Source: Methylococcaceae bacterium (GTDB taxonomy: Bacteria; Pseudomonadota; Gammaproteobacteria; Methylococcales; Methylomonadaceae). Taken from it: a stretch of 14,754 nucleotides of DNA. Below the pieces are notes generated by a model. That model did no database searches. It was not told the DNA's origin and was given only the letters and a program-made list of their open reading frames with translations. The stretch is from the NCBI GenBank assembly GCA_021647145.1, contig JAKIVF010000090.1, positions 1-14,754 of the forward strand, written 5' to 3'. Below are positions 1 to 8,168 of this stretch, piece by piece. Every line of letters begins with the position of its first letter. Position 1 is the stretch's first letter. The position numbers and the translations under genes are program-made.

Positions 1-1
1 C

Positions 2-1429
2 TTTGGTTCAATCCCAAGTAGTGCTTTAAATTTTATGCGTGATTTAGAAACAGAAAGTATGTTACTCGGTATTCCTGTAAAAACTAGACATAACGAGGTA
101 GCGCCCAATCAATTTGAATTAGCACCTATTTATGAAGAAACCAATTTAGCTGTCGATCATAATTCACTTTTGATGGATGTTATGGGGCGTGTAGCTTCGC
201 GTCATAATTTTAAAATTCTTTTCCACGTAAAACCTTTTGCTGGTATAAATGGTTCTGGGAAACACAATAACTGGTCTTTGAGTACTGATACTGGTATTAA
301 TTTATTAGCACCTAGTAAAACGCCGAAACGCAATTTACAGTTCTTGACGTTTTTTATCAATACAATTCGAGCCTTAAGAGAGTATGAAGAGTTGATGCGG
401 GCCGGTATTGCCTCTGCTAGTAACGACCATCGTTTAGGTGCCAATGAAGCGCCTCCTGCTATTTTATCAGTTTTTATTGGCGAACAACTAACACGTGTAC
501 TTAAAGAATTAGAAAATGTAACCAAAGGTAAATTATCGCCCGAAGAAAAAACAGAGCTAAAACTTAATGTTGTTGGTAAGATTCCTGAAATACTTTTAGA
601 CAATACCGATAGAAATCGTACCTCTCCTTTTGCTTTTACAGGAAATAAATTTGAATTTAGAGCTGTAGGTTCTAAAGCCAATTGTGCCGATCCTATGATT
701 ATTTTAAACACAATTGTAGCCAAACAATTAAAAGAATTTAAAAAAGAAGTTGATGCTTTAATTTCAGAAAAATCGCTTAAAAAAGATGAAGCTATTTTTA
801 ATGTGTTACGCGAGTACATCAAACAATCTAAAGATATTTTATTCGAAGGAAACGGCTACGGCGAAGATTGGCAAAAAGAAGCGGCTAAGCGCGGTCTGAG
901 TAATAACCGTACAACGCCAGAAGCCCTTAGAGCAAAAGTGACTCAAAAATCAATTGATTTATTTGATGAAATGGGCGTTATGAACGAAGTGGAACTCAAA
1001 GCCCGCTACGAAATTAAAGTAGAAGAGTATATTATGAATATTCAAATAGAAGGACGTGTGTTAGGCGATATCGCTTTAAACCACGTTATTCCAACAGCTA
1101 TTTCATATCAAAATTTGCTCATTAAAAATGTGAAAGGGCTTAAAGATATCTATGGCGATGCGTTTAAAAAGTACAGTAAAGAACAATTAGCTTTAATAGA
1201 AACTATTTCAATGCATATTGAAAATATTTCGGCTAAAGCCCACGCCATGATAGAAGCTAGGAAAAAAGTTAATAAAATTGAAGATGCCGTTAAAAAAGCT
1301 GACGATTATTGCAATGTTGTAAAACCCTATTTTGATGAGATTCGTTATCATTGCGATAAATTAGAAATGATGATTGACGATGAGTTATGGCCACTTACTA
1401 AGTACAGAGAAATGCTCTTTACACGCTAA
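2..1429 (+). CDS. glnN: Type III glutamine synthetase, C-terminal part (5' truncated by window edge)
   Basis: This is the C-terminal portion of a type III glutamine synthetase, the cytoplasmic enzyme that makes glutamine from glutamate, ammonia and ATP. The frame is already open at base 2 (FGSIPSSALNFMRDLETES), so the Met at base 35 is internal and not the start. About 475 residues are present; the family is usually about 700 to 730. Family signatures seen are VKTRHNEVAPNQFELAP, GINGSGKHNNWSLSTD (the glutamine-synthetase glycine/histidine motif) and DRNRTSPFAFTGNKFEFRAVG, followed by the long helical C-terminal region typical of GlnN. The wording of these motifs is close to Bacteroidota and especially flavobacterial enzymes, as I know the family. 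The gene ends at TAA followed at once by a hairpin terminator. Family assignment is very secure; the phylum assignment is by recognition only. Confidence 0.95.
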   Translation, partial: FGSIPSSALNFMRDLETESMLLGIPVKTRHNEVAPNQFELAPIYEETNLAVDHNSLLMDVMGRVASRHNFKILFHVKPFAGINGSGKHNNWSLSTDTGINLLAPSKTPKRNLQFLTFFINTIRALREYEELMRAGIASASNDHRLGANEAPPAILSVFIGEQLTRVLKELENVTKGKLSPEEKTELKLNVVGKIPEILLDNTDRNRTSPFAFTGNKFEFRAVGSKANCADPMIILNTIVAKQLKEFKKEVDALISEKSLKKDEAIFNVLREYIKQSKDILFEGNGYGEDWQKEAAKRGLSNNRTTPEALRAKVTQKSIDLFDEMGVMNEVELKARYEIKVEEYIMNIQIEGRVLGDIALNHVIPTAISYQNLLIKNVKGLKDIYGDAFKKYSKEQLALIETISMHIENISAKAHAMIEARKKVNKIEDAVKKADDYCNVVKPYFDEIRYHCDKLEMMIDDELWPLTKYREMLFTR

Positions 1430-1432
1430 TAT

Positions 1433-1456
1433 AATCCCGCTTTTGGCGGGATTTTT
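1433..1456. terminator. Hairpin terminator between convergent glnN and response regulator
   Basis: An 8-bp perfect stem (AATCCCGC with GCGGGATT) around a TTTTG loop lies four bases after the glnN stop and is followed by a T-run. It is a good intrinsic terminator for glnN. The response regulator converges on the same spot and stops at 1459; read from that strand the stem is the same but the following T-tract is poor, so bidirectional use is plausible and not proven. Confidence 0.85.
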
Positions 1457-1458
1457 GT

Positions 1459-2109
1459 TTAAATAATGTTGTGTTTTCTGGCTTTTATAACGGCCTCTAA
1501 TTTATTGTGGACTTGTAATTTTTTATAAATATTTTCTATGTGCTTTCTAACAGTACCAGAAGAAATAAATAGATTATTTGCTATTAAATTGTAATTCAAT
1601 CCCTTGCTAAGGTGGTTTAATATTTCTGTTTCTCTTTTAGATAATTTTATATTGTCAGTACTTTCATAGGGTTCAATAGCTAAAGGGTTACGCAATATTT
1701 TAAGTGTTTTTAGTGCGATACTCGGACTCATAGGTGCGCTACCATTTATAACTTCAATAATGCTATTGTGTAAACCTTTTGGGTCAATTTCTTTTAATAA
1801 ATAACCACTAGCACCAGCTTTTATAGCTTTAAAAATAAGATTATCGGCATCGTGCACAGTGAGTATTATAATTTTAATTTGTGGATATTTATTATGGATG
1901 AGTTCGGTAGCTTTTATACCATCCATAACAGGCATCTGAATGTCCATTAAAATAATATCTACATTGTGGTTTTCTTCTAATTTACCAATTAATTCAGCAC
2001 CATTTGAGACTTTAAATTTGAACTTTAAATCATCAAAAAATGAAATTTTTTCTATGACTGAGTTGGCTAAAAAGGAGTTATCTTCAGCAATGGCAATTTT
2101 ATAAATCAT
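1459..2109 (-). CDS. NarL/FixJ-type response regulator (REC + LuxR HTH)
   Basis: A 216-residue two-component response regulator. The receiver domain covers residues 2 to 120: acidic pair E9/D10, phospho-acceptor D56 in ILMDIQMPVMDG, the conserved threonine at T84 in ILTVHD and the lysine at K106 in YLLKE. A LuxR-type helix-turn-helix fills residues about 154 to 214 (LSKRETEILNHLSKGLNYN, then ISSGTVRKHIENIYKKL). All key residues are present, so it should be phosphorylated and bind DNA. No partner histidine kinase is in the window; in this family the kinase gene is often adjacent, and the upstream side here is replaced by foreign sequence. Sequence style is Bacteroidota-like. There is no Shine-Dalgarno at a good distance, and the bases just before the ATG belong to the signal-peptide region of the next gene, so the native promoter is not in this window. 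Confidence 0.93.
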   Translation of the reverse strand: MIYKIAIAEDNSFLANSVIEKISFFDDLKFKFKVSNGAELIGKLEENHNVDIILMDIQMPVMDGIKATELIHNKYPQIKIIILTVHDADNLIFKAIKAGASGYLLKEIDPKGLHNSIIEVINGSAPMSPSIALKTLKILRNPLAIEPYESTDNIKLSKRETEILNHLSKGLNYNLIANNLFISSGTVRKHIENIYKKLQVHNKLEAVIKARKHNII

Positions 2110-2126
2110 TTTTTATAATTACCTGT

Positions 2127-5100
2127 TTGGTTGTTTGTATAGCCACTGTGCAAGCAAATGAAGTAAAAAAGGTAGAACAATTGGAGGTTGTTAATTTACA
2201 ATTAAATGGATCCCATCAATTCCAATTTGCAGGATATTATGCAGCAAAAGAGCAAGGTTTTTACAAAGAAGAAGGGCTGGATGTTAATTTTCGCAAGTTA
2301 GAGAAAAATAATAATGTAGTAAAACAAGTTCTTTTAGGTTCTTCGAATTATGGTGTAGGTGATGCTGGCATTGTTTTCAACTATGCTAAAGGTGACCCCA
2401 TAAAAGCAATGGCAGCGATCTTTCAGCACAATTCTCTCGTTTTTATCAGTAAGAAATCAAGTGAAATTATCAGTCCGTTTGAAATGGTTGGTAAACGTAT
2501 TATGATGAAATCAAGTGAAACTGATGAGGCTATATTAAACGTAATAATGGCTGATGCAGAAATACCTGATCAGGGTTATATTCCAGTTAAACATAATGAG
2601 AAAATAGAAGATTTTATTTCAGGGAAAGTGGATGTAATATCTGGGTCAATTACTCGTATTCCTTTTGAGATAAAACAATACGGTGTAGAAATTAATATCA
2701 TTAATCCCCAAAGTTATGGTCTCGATTTTTATGGAGGTATTTTATTTACCAGTCATCAAGAAATAGTTCAATATCCCGGTAGGCCAAAGCGTTTTCTGAG
2801 AGCGTCTTTGAAAGGGTGGCGTTATGTTTTTAACCATCAGGAAGAATTAATACAATTAATAAAGAATAAATATCATAGTCAATTGAGTATTGATCAATTA
2901 AGGCATGAGGCGGAAGAAATCCGTAAGCTGGTTTTGCCTGAAACCATTCCTCTTGGTCAAATAACAGAAGCTCGTTTACGAAATATAGCAGATATATACA
3001 GTCGCTTAAATTCAGTTAAAGCAATCACTGAGAATGAACTGACAGAATTTTTATTCATTAAAACGAATAAGCTGAACTTAAATGAACAAGAATTAGCGTG
3101 GCTACAACAAAACCCCATCATTAAACTTGGAGTAGCACAAAGCTTTAGACCTTACCAATGGATTACAGAAGAAGGCAAATTTGATGGTATTTCTGCTGAC
3201 TATTTAAAATTACTGGAACAGCGACTGGGTGTGGAATTTGAAATCAGTAAGGAGAAAAAGGCTTGGCCTGATGTTTTAAAAGCTGCGAAGCAAGGTGAAA
3301 TAGATATGCTTGCTTGCGTAGTTAAAACACCGACACGAGAAGCTTATCTAAATTTTAGCAAACCCTATCTTAATAGTCCTGCAGTCATTATTAGTGAACA
3401 GTCAAATGGATATATTGGAACATTAAGGCAATTATCTAATAAACATGTCGCAATTCAAAAGGGAAGTTATATTCAAGAGTTTTTAGCTCATGACTACCCA
3501 AAAATTAAGATTACCTTAACCGATACTATAAAAGACGCATTAACTATGGTGTCAGAAGGTAAGGTATTTGCTTATGTGGGTGATGTTACAGCAGCTAGTC
3601 ATATGATGAAAAAAGAAGGTTTTCTTAATTTGTTTCTTTCTGGATCAACACCGTATGAAAGCCAATTCAGCTTTGCAACAATTAAAGATAACCCAGTGTT
3701 AACATCAATCATGAAGAAAGGCTTAGCCTCAATTAGTGAAGATGAAAGAAATGATATTTATAATCATTGGCGGGCACTTAAAGTTACTCAGGGTATTGAT
3801 ATAAAAACCTTTGTTAAATATGCACTAGGGGTTTTTAGTTTATTTTTGATGTTTGCTTATTGGGTTTATCGCTTACGACAATCTGAATCAGCCTTAAAAA
3901 GGAGTGAAGCAAAACTTCAATTGATTTTAGATACTGAGCCTGAGTGCGTAAAAGTGGTTGATGCTGAAGGGTTTATTCTGCAAATAAATCAGGCTGGGTT
4001 AGCGATGCTGGGTATTAACAATGTAAAAGATATTGTGGGTCGGCCCGTTGATTGCTTTATTGCTAGTGAGTATAAAGAAGCGTATAGAAATTTAATAACC
4101 CGTGTACTAAGAGGGGAGTCTACTTCTTTGGAATATAAGGTTAATGGGTTTGATGGGGTTGTTCGTTGGATGGGAGCACACGCTGTTCCATTGGTTGACC
4201 CATCAACGAAGAGTATTTCTATTCTTTCTGTCACCAATGATATAACGGAAAGAAAAAAAATTGAAGAAGCACAAAAAATAGCGACCCTAGTGTATCAGAA
4301 TAGTAGTGAAGCAATGATGGTTTTAGATAAATATAATTTAATTATTGCCATTAACCCTGCTTTTAGTAAAACAACAGGGTATGAGTTTGCAGAAGTGGAG
4401 GGCATGGCACCTAGTCTTTTATTCTCTAATGAAAACGAGAGTTTAGAGGAGGAAATGAAAAGCTCGATTGAGGGAAATGGGCATTGGCATGGTGAAACGT
4501 ACATTAAACATAAAAAGGGTGAATTGTTTCCGATAAGAATTACCATAAATACTATTTTTACTGATAAAAATAAGGTTGATCAGCGAGTTGCTTTATTTTC
4601 TGATATTACAAAACAAAAGGAAACTGAAAAACTTATTTGGGATCAGGCTAACTATGACCCGTTAACAGGGTTGCCTAACCGGAATATGCTTTTAGATCAT
4701 TTAAAGCTAGATATTAAAATAGCCAATCGTTCAGAAAAGCGATTAGCTGTGATATTTCTGGATCTAGATCGTTTTAAAGAAGTTAATGATACTTTCGGTC
4801 ATGAAGTGGGAGATGAATTGTTATGTGAGACTGCCACGCGTTTGAAATCATGTTTACGTAAATCAGATATGGTGGCTCGCTTAGGTGGTGATGAATTTAT
4901 AATAATTTTAGCTAACCTTAATGAAACACATAATATTGACAGAGTTGCTCTTGATCTTATTAATCAACTCTCAAAGCCTTTTAAAATAAATGATGAAGAG
5001 ATTTATGTTTCCGCTAGTCTGGGTATTTCACTTTACCCTAACGATACCCGTTCTGCTGAGGGGCTGATTAAATATGCCGACCAGGCAATGTATCTTTCAA

Positions 5101-5957
5101 AACAGCGAGGCCGAGGGTGTTTTAATTATTTTACCCAATCTATGCAAGATCAGGCTAAATCACGGATGAAGGTATTAAACTTGTTGCGTCAAGCAATAGA
5201 TGAAAATCAATTTGAACTCTATTATCAACCCATTGTAAATTTAAAAACAGGCGAAATAGTGAAAGCAGAAGCACTTATACGCTGGAATCATCCGCATGAA
5301 GGATTAGTAGGACCTTTAGACTTTATTTCTATAGCAGAAGATTCAGGGTTGATTATTGAAATTGGTGATTGGGTCTTTAAAGAAGCAGCACAACAGGTTA
5401 TGAGGTGGAGAAAAAAGTATAATAAAGACTTCCAGATTACTGTCAATAAGTCCCCCCTTCAATTTAGGGCAGCAACTAATCGTGATGATTGGTTAAATTA
5501 TCTTAAAGAAATTGGCTTAACAGGTAATGCGATAGGTATTGAAATTACTGAAGGCTTGTTAATGGATAGTTCATCAAATATTACTTATCAATTATTACAA
5601 TACAGAGATGCGGGTATACAGGTGTCTCTAGATGACTTTGGTACAGGTTATTCTGCTTTGTCTTATCTGAATAAGTTTGATATTGATACCTTGAAAATTG
5701 ATCGTTCATTTATTTTTAATTTAGCACCGGGGTCTAGTGATATGGCATTATCTGAAGCCATTATTGTTATGTCACTTAAGTTGGGCTTGAAGGTTGTTGC
5801 TGAAGGAATAGAAACGGAAGAACAGCGCCGATTATTAACCGAAGCAGGTTGTGATTTTGGTCAAGGTTTTTTATTCTCAAAACCTGTCTCAGTTGAAAGG
5901 TTTGAAAAGCTATTTAAAAAGAATAAATTAATTTCCGAAGTACTATTAAATTCATAG
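2127..5957 (+). CDS. Membrane sensor: dual periplasmic binding domains, PAS-PAS-GGDEF-EAL (5' end truncated)
   Basis: A cyclic-di-GMP sensor of about 1276 residues. Residues about 20 to 255 form an NMT1/THI5-like binding domain (FQFAGYYAAKEQGFYKEEGL); about 325 to 555 form a SBP_bac_3-type domain (KLGVAQSFRPYQWITEEGKF). A transmembrane helix lies near 563 to 585, two PAS domains with PAC tails near 600 to 840, then GGDEF with an intact motif at 920-924 and a preceding RxxD inhibitory site (RKSD), then EAL with E1048-A-L, DDFGTG at 1169, EITE, KIDRS and VAEGIE. Both cyclase and phosphodiesterase halves look catalytically complete. The usable start is only the TTG at 2127. Reading upstream in frame gives FFIITCLVVCIATVQA before NE, a signal-peptide core with a VQA cleavage site, but there is no start codon before a stop at 2067. 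The n-region is therefore missing, cut at the join with the preceding block. The ligand is unknown; the THI5-like domain suggests a small organic molecule. Confidence 0.92.
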   Translation: MVVCIATVQANEVKKVEQLEVVNLQLNGSHQFQFAGYYAAKEQGFYKEEGLDVNFRKLEKNNNVVKQVLLGSSNYGVGDAGIVFNYAKGDPIKAMAAIFQHNSLVFISKKSSEIISPFEMVGKRIMMKSSETDEAILNVIMADAEIPDQGYIPVKHNEKIEDFISGKVDVISGSITRIPFEIKQYGVEINIINPQSYGLDFYGGILFTSHQEIVQYPGRPKRFLRASLKGWRYVFNHQEELIQLIKNKYHSQLSIDQLRHEAEEIRKLVLPETIPLGQITEARLRNIADIYSRLNSVKAITENELTEFLFIKTNKLNLNEQELAWLQQNPIIKLGVAQSFRPYQWITEEGKFDGISADYLKLLEQRLGVEFEISKEKKAWPDVLKAAKQGEIDMLACVVKTPTREAYLNFSKPYLNSPAVIISEQSNGYIGTLRQLSNKHVAIQKGSYIQEFLAHDYPKIKITLTDTIKDALTMVSEGKVFAYVGDVTAASHMMKKEGFLNLFLSGSTPYESQFSFATIKDNPVLTSIMKKGLASISEDERNDIYNHWRALKVTQGIDIKTFVKYALGVFSLFLMFAYWVYRLRQSESALKRSEAKLQLILDTEPECVKVVDAEGFILQINQAGLAMLGINNVKDIVGRPVDCFIASEYKEAYRNLITRVLRGESTSLEYKVNGFDGVVRWMGAHAVPLVDPSTKSISILSVTNDITERKKIEEAQKIATLVYQNSSEAMMVLDKYNLIIAINPAFSKTTGYEFAEVEGMAPSLLFSNENESLEEEMKSSIEGNGHWHGETYIKHKKGELFPIRITINTIFTDKNKVDQRVALFSDITKQKETEKLIWDQANYDPLTGLPNRNMLLDHLKLDIKIANRSEKRLAVIFLDLDRFKEVNDTFGHEVGDELLCETATRLKSCLRKSDMVARLGGDEFIIILANLNETHNIDRVALDLINQLSKPFKINDEEIYVSASLGISLYPNDTRSAEGLIKYADQAMYLSKQRGRGCFNYFTQSMQDQAKSRMKVLNLLRQAIDENQFELYYQPIVNLKTGEIVKAEALIRWNHPHEGLVGPLDFISIAEDSGLIIEIGDWVFKEAAQQVMRWRKKYNKDFQITVNKSPLQFRAATNRDDWLNYLKEIGLTGNAIGIEITEGLLMDSSSNITYQLLQYRDAGIQVSLDDFGTGYSALSYLNKFDIDTLKIDRSFIFNLAPGSSDMALSEAIIVMSLKLGLKVVAEGIETEEQRRLLTEAGCDFGQGFLFSKPVSVERFEKLFKKNKLISEVLLNS

Positions 5958-6044
5958 GTAGACTTTATTAAATTATTGAGAACTTTATGATCAACCTATT
6001 AGCAGTAGAAATAAAAGCTGGAAAAGTTGCTTTAATGGTTTTTA

Positions 6045-6281
6045 ATGGCCGTAATCAGTTTTCATCACTTTGGTAGCCGTATTTTATTGCCAGATGCTTC
6101 CGTGGTGGTGTTTTTTTTGGCAGGGCTATAGGTTTTTTTGTGGTTTTTTATTGTTTACCACTCTAGTACTAGTGATTTTAGTATCTCCCCTGTTTATGGT
6201 TTTTTATGCCGACTTATGTAGTCGTCTGGTTTTGTGCTCATTATTGTAAGCGTTTTACCCAGTATTACTCATCCTATATAA
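6045..6281 (+). pseudogene. Decayed HFGS/LPDAS small membrane protein
   Basis: One frame reads MAVISFHHFGSRILLPDASV followed by VVFFLAGL, stop, then a hydrophobic stretch with SDFSISPVYGFLCRLM, stop, and a further hydrophobic piece to a third stop at 6279. The words RFHHFGS, LPDAS, FFLAG and SDxCxSPxYxFL match, as I remember it, an uncharacterised multi-helix membrane protein found in proteobacteria. Two in-frame stops (6129 and 6219) interrupt it, the middle is shorter than the intact family would need, and no ribosome site precedes it. It is best read as a dead remnant. Family recognition is from memory of the motif only. Confidence 0.5.
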
Positions 6282-6408
6282 AATACGCTGTATTTTATTT
6301 CGTAATAATATATGGATTAGTACAATAGGTTCAGTCAATGAAATTTCTTAAGAGTGTCTCGATTAATTCTCGAACAGAAATAGATAAGAAATAAGCATTA
6401 TAAAATAC

Positions 6409-6430
6409 CTAAGAATTTTTCTGTTCTTAG
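6409..6430. repeat. Inverted repeat (7-bp stem)
   Basis: CTAAGAA and TTCTTAG pair perfectly around an 8-base loop. It lies in the gene-poor gap and lacks a following T-tract. It could be a relic terminator or a regulator site. Confidence 0.4.
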
Positions 6431-6439
6431 ATCTAGAAA

Positions 6440-6470
6440 CTTTACTCAAAGGTGTTATTTCTGAGTAAAG
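6440..6470. repeat. Inverted repeat (9-bp stem)
   Basis: CTTTACTCA and TGAGTAAAG pair perfectly around a 13-base loop. There is no T-run after it, so it is not a standard intrinsic terminator. It sits about 170 bases before the dehydratase gene. Confidence 0.45.
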
Positions 6471-6584
6471 AGCCATAGATATTAAATTTTCTTTTATATC
6501 ATATGGTTATTTTTAAGGTTGTTTTTTTTGTGATTGGCATGATTTATTAGTGAATTAAAATTAATAGATAAAATAAATGAATTA

Positions 6585-6612
6585 TTGTTTTTATATCCGG
6601 TCTTAGTATAAA
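6585..6612 (+). promoter_or_regulatory. Candidate sigma-70 promoter for the dehydratase gene
   Basis: TTGTTT at 6585 and TATAAA at 6607 are separated by 16 bases, with the gene start 29 bases further on. This is the best promoter-like pair in the gap, but in such AT-rich DNA chance matches are common. Confidence 0.4.
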
Positions 6613-6640
6613 TCTAATTAGAAGTAGAGCGAATATAGAA

Positions 6641-7024
6641 ATGGGTTGGAAAGAGGAAAGTCAGGAAAAAATTTATTCTGATCAGGAAATCGAACATCGT
6701 CTAAAAGATGAACTACCTTACTGGTATCTGGAAAAAGGCTGGATTCGTCGTAAATATAAAACCAGTGGCTGGAAAGGATCATTAATGGTTGTCAACACAG
6801 TAGGACATTTATCAGAAGCTGCTTTTCATCACCCTGATTTAGTAGTCTCTTATGGGTTTGTCATTGTGAAATTAATGAATCATGCCGCAAAAGGAATTAC
6901 AAATAAGGATTTTGAGCTTGCTCATAAAATTGAAGAAGTGGTTATGTGGCAGCCCGCTAATGAAAAGGGATCTTTGGTTGGAACTCCGGATGATCCACGT
7001 TTTAAATACATTAAATATGATTAA
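6641..7024 (+). CDS. Pterin-4a-carbinolamine dehydratase (4a-hydroxytetrahydrobiopterin dehydratase)
   Basis: A 127-residue protein of the PCD/DCoH family, which dehydrates 4a-hydroxy-tetrahydropterin so that the pterin cofactor of aromatic amino acid hydroxylases can be recycled. The active-site block is clear: EAAFHHPDLVVSYGFVIVKL with H63, H64, P65 and D66, then the third histidine at H81 (MNHAAKGITNKDFELA) and D90. The core of the family is about 95 to 110 residues; this version has a C-terminal tail of about 20 residues after the last helix (VGTPDDPRFKYIKYD). No phenylalanine hydroxylase is nearby, so the physiological partner is open; a role in another pterin pathway such as molybdopterin repair is possible. 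It stands alone, transcribed in the same direction as oxyR, with a 100-base gap after it. Family call is secure, cellular role is not. Confidence 0.9.
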   Translation: MGWKEESQEKIYSDQEIEHRLKDELPYWYLEKGWIRRKYKTSGWKGSLMVVNTVGHLSEAAFHHPDLVVSYGFVIVKLMNHAAKGITNKDFELAHKIEEVVMWQPANEKGSLVGTPDDPRFKYIKYD

Positions 7025-7033
7025 TACTTAATT

Positions 7034-7062
7034 GGCAAGTAAGGTGGGTAGGTGGTTATTTG
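7034..7062 (+). repeat. Hairpin in the dehydratase-oxyR spacer
   Basis: GCAAGTAA and TTATTTGC form an 8-bp stem with one G-U wobble as RNA, with a G-rich 13-base loop between. No T-tract follows. It may attenuate read-through into oxyR or may be chance. Confidence 0.3.
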
Positions 7063-7124
7063 CTTCCAGTCGCCTTAGAACTGATGATTGATGGATATTT
7101 ATGAGATTAATAAACTGAGAATAT

Positions 7125-8009
7125 ATGAACTTAAAAGATTTTAACTATCTAATTGCAGTTGCAGATTTACGTAGTTTTGTTAAAGCTGCCGAGCAGTGCT
7201 GTATTAGCCAACCTACTCTTAGTACGCAAATTAAAAAGATGGAAGATAGTTTGGGTATAAAGATTTTTGAACGAAGTAATAAAAAAGTTTTCCCAACAGA
7301 AGTAGGTGAACAGATTATTGACACTGTTCGACGTGTTCAGAGTGAAGTAAAACAAATTAATGAAATAGCCTCAATGTCAAAGGATCCTTTGTCTGGCAAT
7401 TTTAGATTGGGAGCTTTTCCAACTTTATCGACTTATATTTTTCCTGATTTAATCCCTATTATTAAGAAAAACTTGTCAGAAATTCGGTTGATTTTGATTG
7501 AAGAAAAAACGGAGCAACTTATTCAGCAGTTGAAAAAAGGTCAAATTGATGCTGCTTTTTTAGCATTACCTATTCAAGAAGATACATTAGTATCTGAACA
7601 TTTGTTTGATGATGACTTCCAGCTAGCGGTTGCTTCTGACAACCCGTTAGCTAAAAATAAAACGATAAAACAATCTGATTTGTCAGGCCATCAAATATTA
7701 TTGCTTGATGAAGGACATTGTTTGCGTGGACAGGCTCTACAAGTGTGCCAATTAAATGGGCTAGAAGAGCTGCAAGATGTAAGAGCTACGGGGTTAGAAA
7801 CGCTTAGGCAAATGGTTAAGGCCGGCACAGGTATTACTTTTATTCCTGAAATTGCAATCAATCAATCAGAGTCAGGAATATCTTATATTCCTTTTTCTAA
7901 ACCAGCCCCTAGACGGAGTATTGCATTGGTTTGGCGTAAAACGAGTGTCAGAAATGAATTAATAAGTTTTTTGATTAAACTAATCAAAAGCGAGATAGAT
8001 TTTAAGTAG
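7125..8009 (+). CDS. oxyR: OxyR, peroxide-sensing LysR-family regulator
   Basis: A 294-residue LysR-type activator. Residues 1 to 60 hold the winged helix-turn-helix (FVKAAEQCCISQPTLSTQIKKMEDSLG), and residues about 90 to 290 the substrate-binding-like domain. The diagnostic OxyR feature is present: DEGHCLRGQALQVC gives C199 and C208, the same numbers as the redox pair of E. coli OxyR, which forms a disulfide on contact with hydrogen peroxide. The GTGITFIPEIA segment near 264 is also typical. The next genes in the same direction are a peroxiredoxin and glutathione reductase, the usual targets of this regulator. The ATG at 7125 gives the standard family length; the ribosome site (CTGAGA) is weak. 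I looked for a classic OxyR tetranucleotide box upstream of prx and did not find a convincing one. Confidence 0.95.
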   Translation: MNLKDFNYLIAVADLRSFVKAAEQCCISQPTLSTQIKKMEDSLGIKIFERSNKKVFPTEVGEQIIDTVRRVQSEVKQINEIASMSKDPLSGNFRLGAFPTLSTYIFPDLIPIIKKNLSEIRLILIEEKTEQLIQQLKKGQIDAAFLALPIQEDTLVSEHLFDDDFQLAVASDNPLAKNKTIKQSDLSGHQILLLDEGHCLRGQALQVCQLNGLEELQDVRATGLETLRQMVKAGTGITFIPEIAINQSESGISYIPFSKPAPRRSIALVWRKTSVRNELISFLIKLIKSEIDFK

Positions 8010-8014
8010 TATTT

Positions 8015-8029
8015 ATTGATTATATCAAT
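8015..8029. repeat. 15-bp palindrome just after oxyR
   Basis: ATTGAT, three bases, ATCAAT: a perfect palindrome six bases after the oxyR stop codon. It may be a regulator site for the downstream peroxiredoxin or simply the end of the oxyR message. No T-run follows. Confidence 0.35.
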
Positions 8030-8092
8030 CGTTAAAATATAAACAATCAATTTTTCATTTTAAAAAATATTCGATAGACTAGTGCAGTACTT

Positions 8093-8117
8093 AACAAGAA
8101 GTAAAACTCTTCTTGTT
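8093..8117 (+). terminator. Hairpin after oxyR, candidate terminator
   Basis: AACAAGAAG and CTTCTTGTT form a perfect 9-bp stem with a 7-base loop. The stem has only three G-C pairs and just one further T follows, so it is a weak intrinsic terminator. A second repeat lies directly behind it. Confidence 0.5.
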
Positions 8118-8121
8118 TATC

Positions 8122-8152
8122 CTAGAAAAATCAATTGAATCAAGGTTTCTAG
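8122..8152. repeat. Inverted repeat (7-bp stem) in the oxyR-prx spacer
   Basis: CTAGAAA and TTTCTAG pair around a 17-base loop that itself contains the palindrome TCAATTGA. It is the second of three hairpins in a row between oxyR and the peroxiredoxin gene. Confidence 0.4.
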
Positions 8153-8168
8153 TACAATCCTCTGATTC

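Larger units (their letters stand above)
5958..6640. other. Long non-coding gap with pseudogene remnant, two hairpins and a promoter
   Basis: A 683-base AT-rich stretch without an intact gene. Its first third holds a decayed membrane-protein gene (6045-6281). Two perfect inverted repeats follow at 6409-6430 and 6440-6470, and a promoter-like pair lies before the dehydratase gene. The rest (about 6282-6408 and 6471-6584) shows nothing I recognise. Confidence 0.7.

Noticed and set aside
202..822. 206-codon open frame on the minus strand inside glnN
   Set aside because: It is antisense to the conserved glutamine synthetase core, has no recognisable domain, and arises from codon bias of the real gene.
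5987..6076. 29-codon ORF starting MINLLAVEIKAGK after the sensor gene
   Set aside because: No ribosome site, no recognisable motif, and it overlaps the better supported pseudogene frame.
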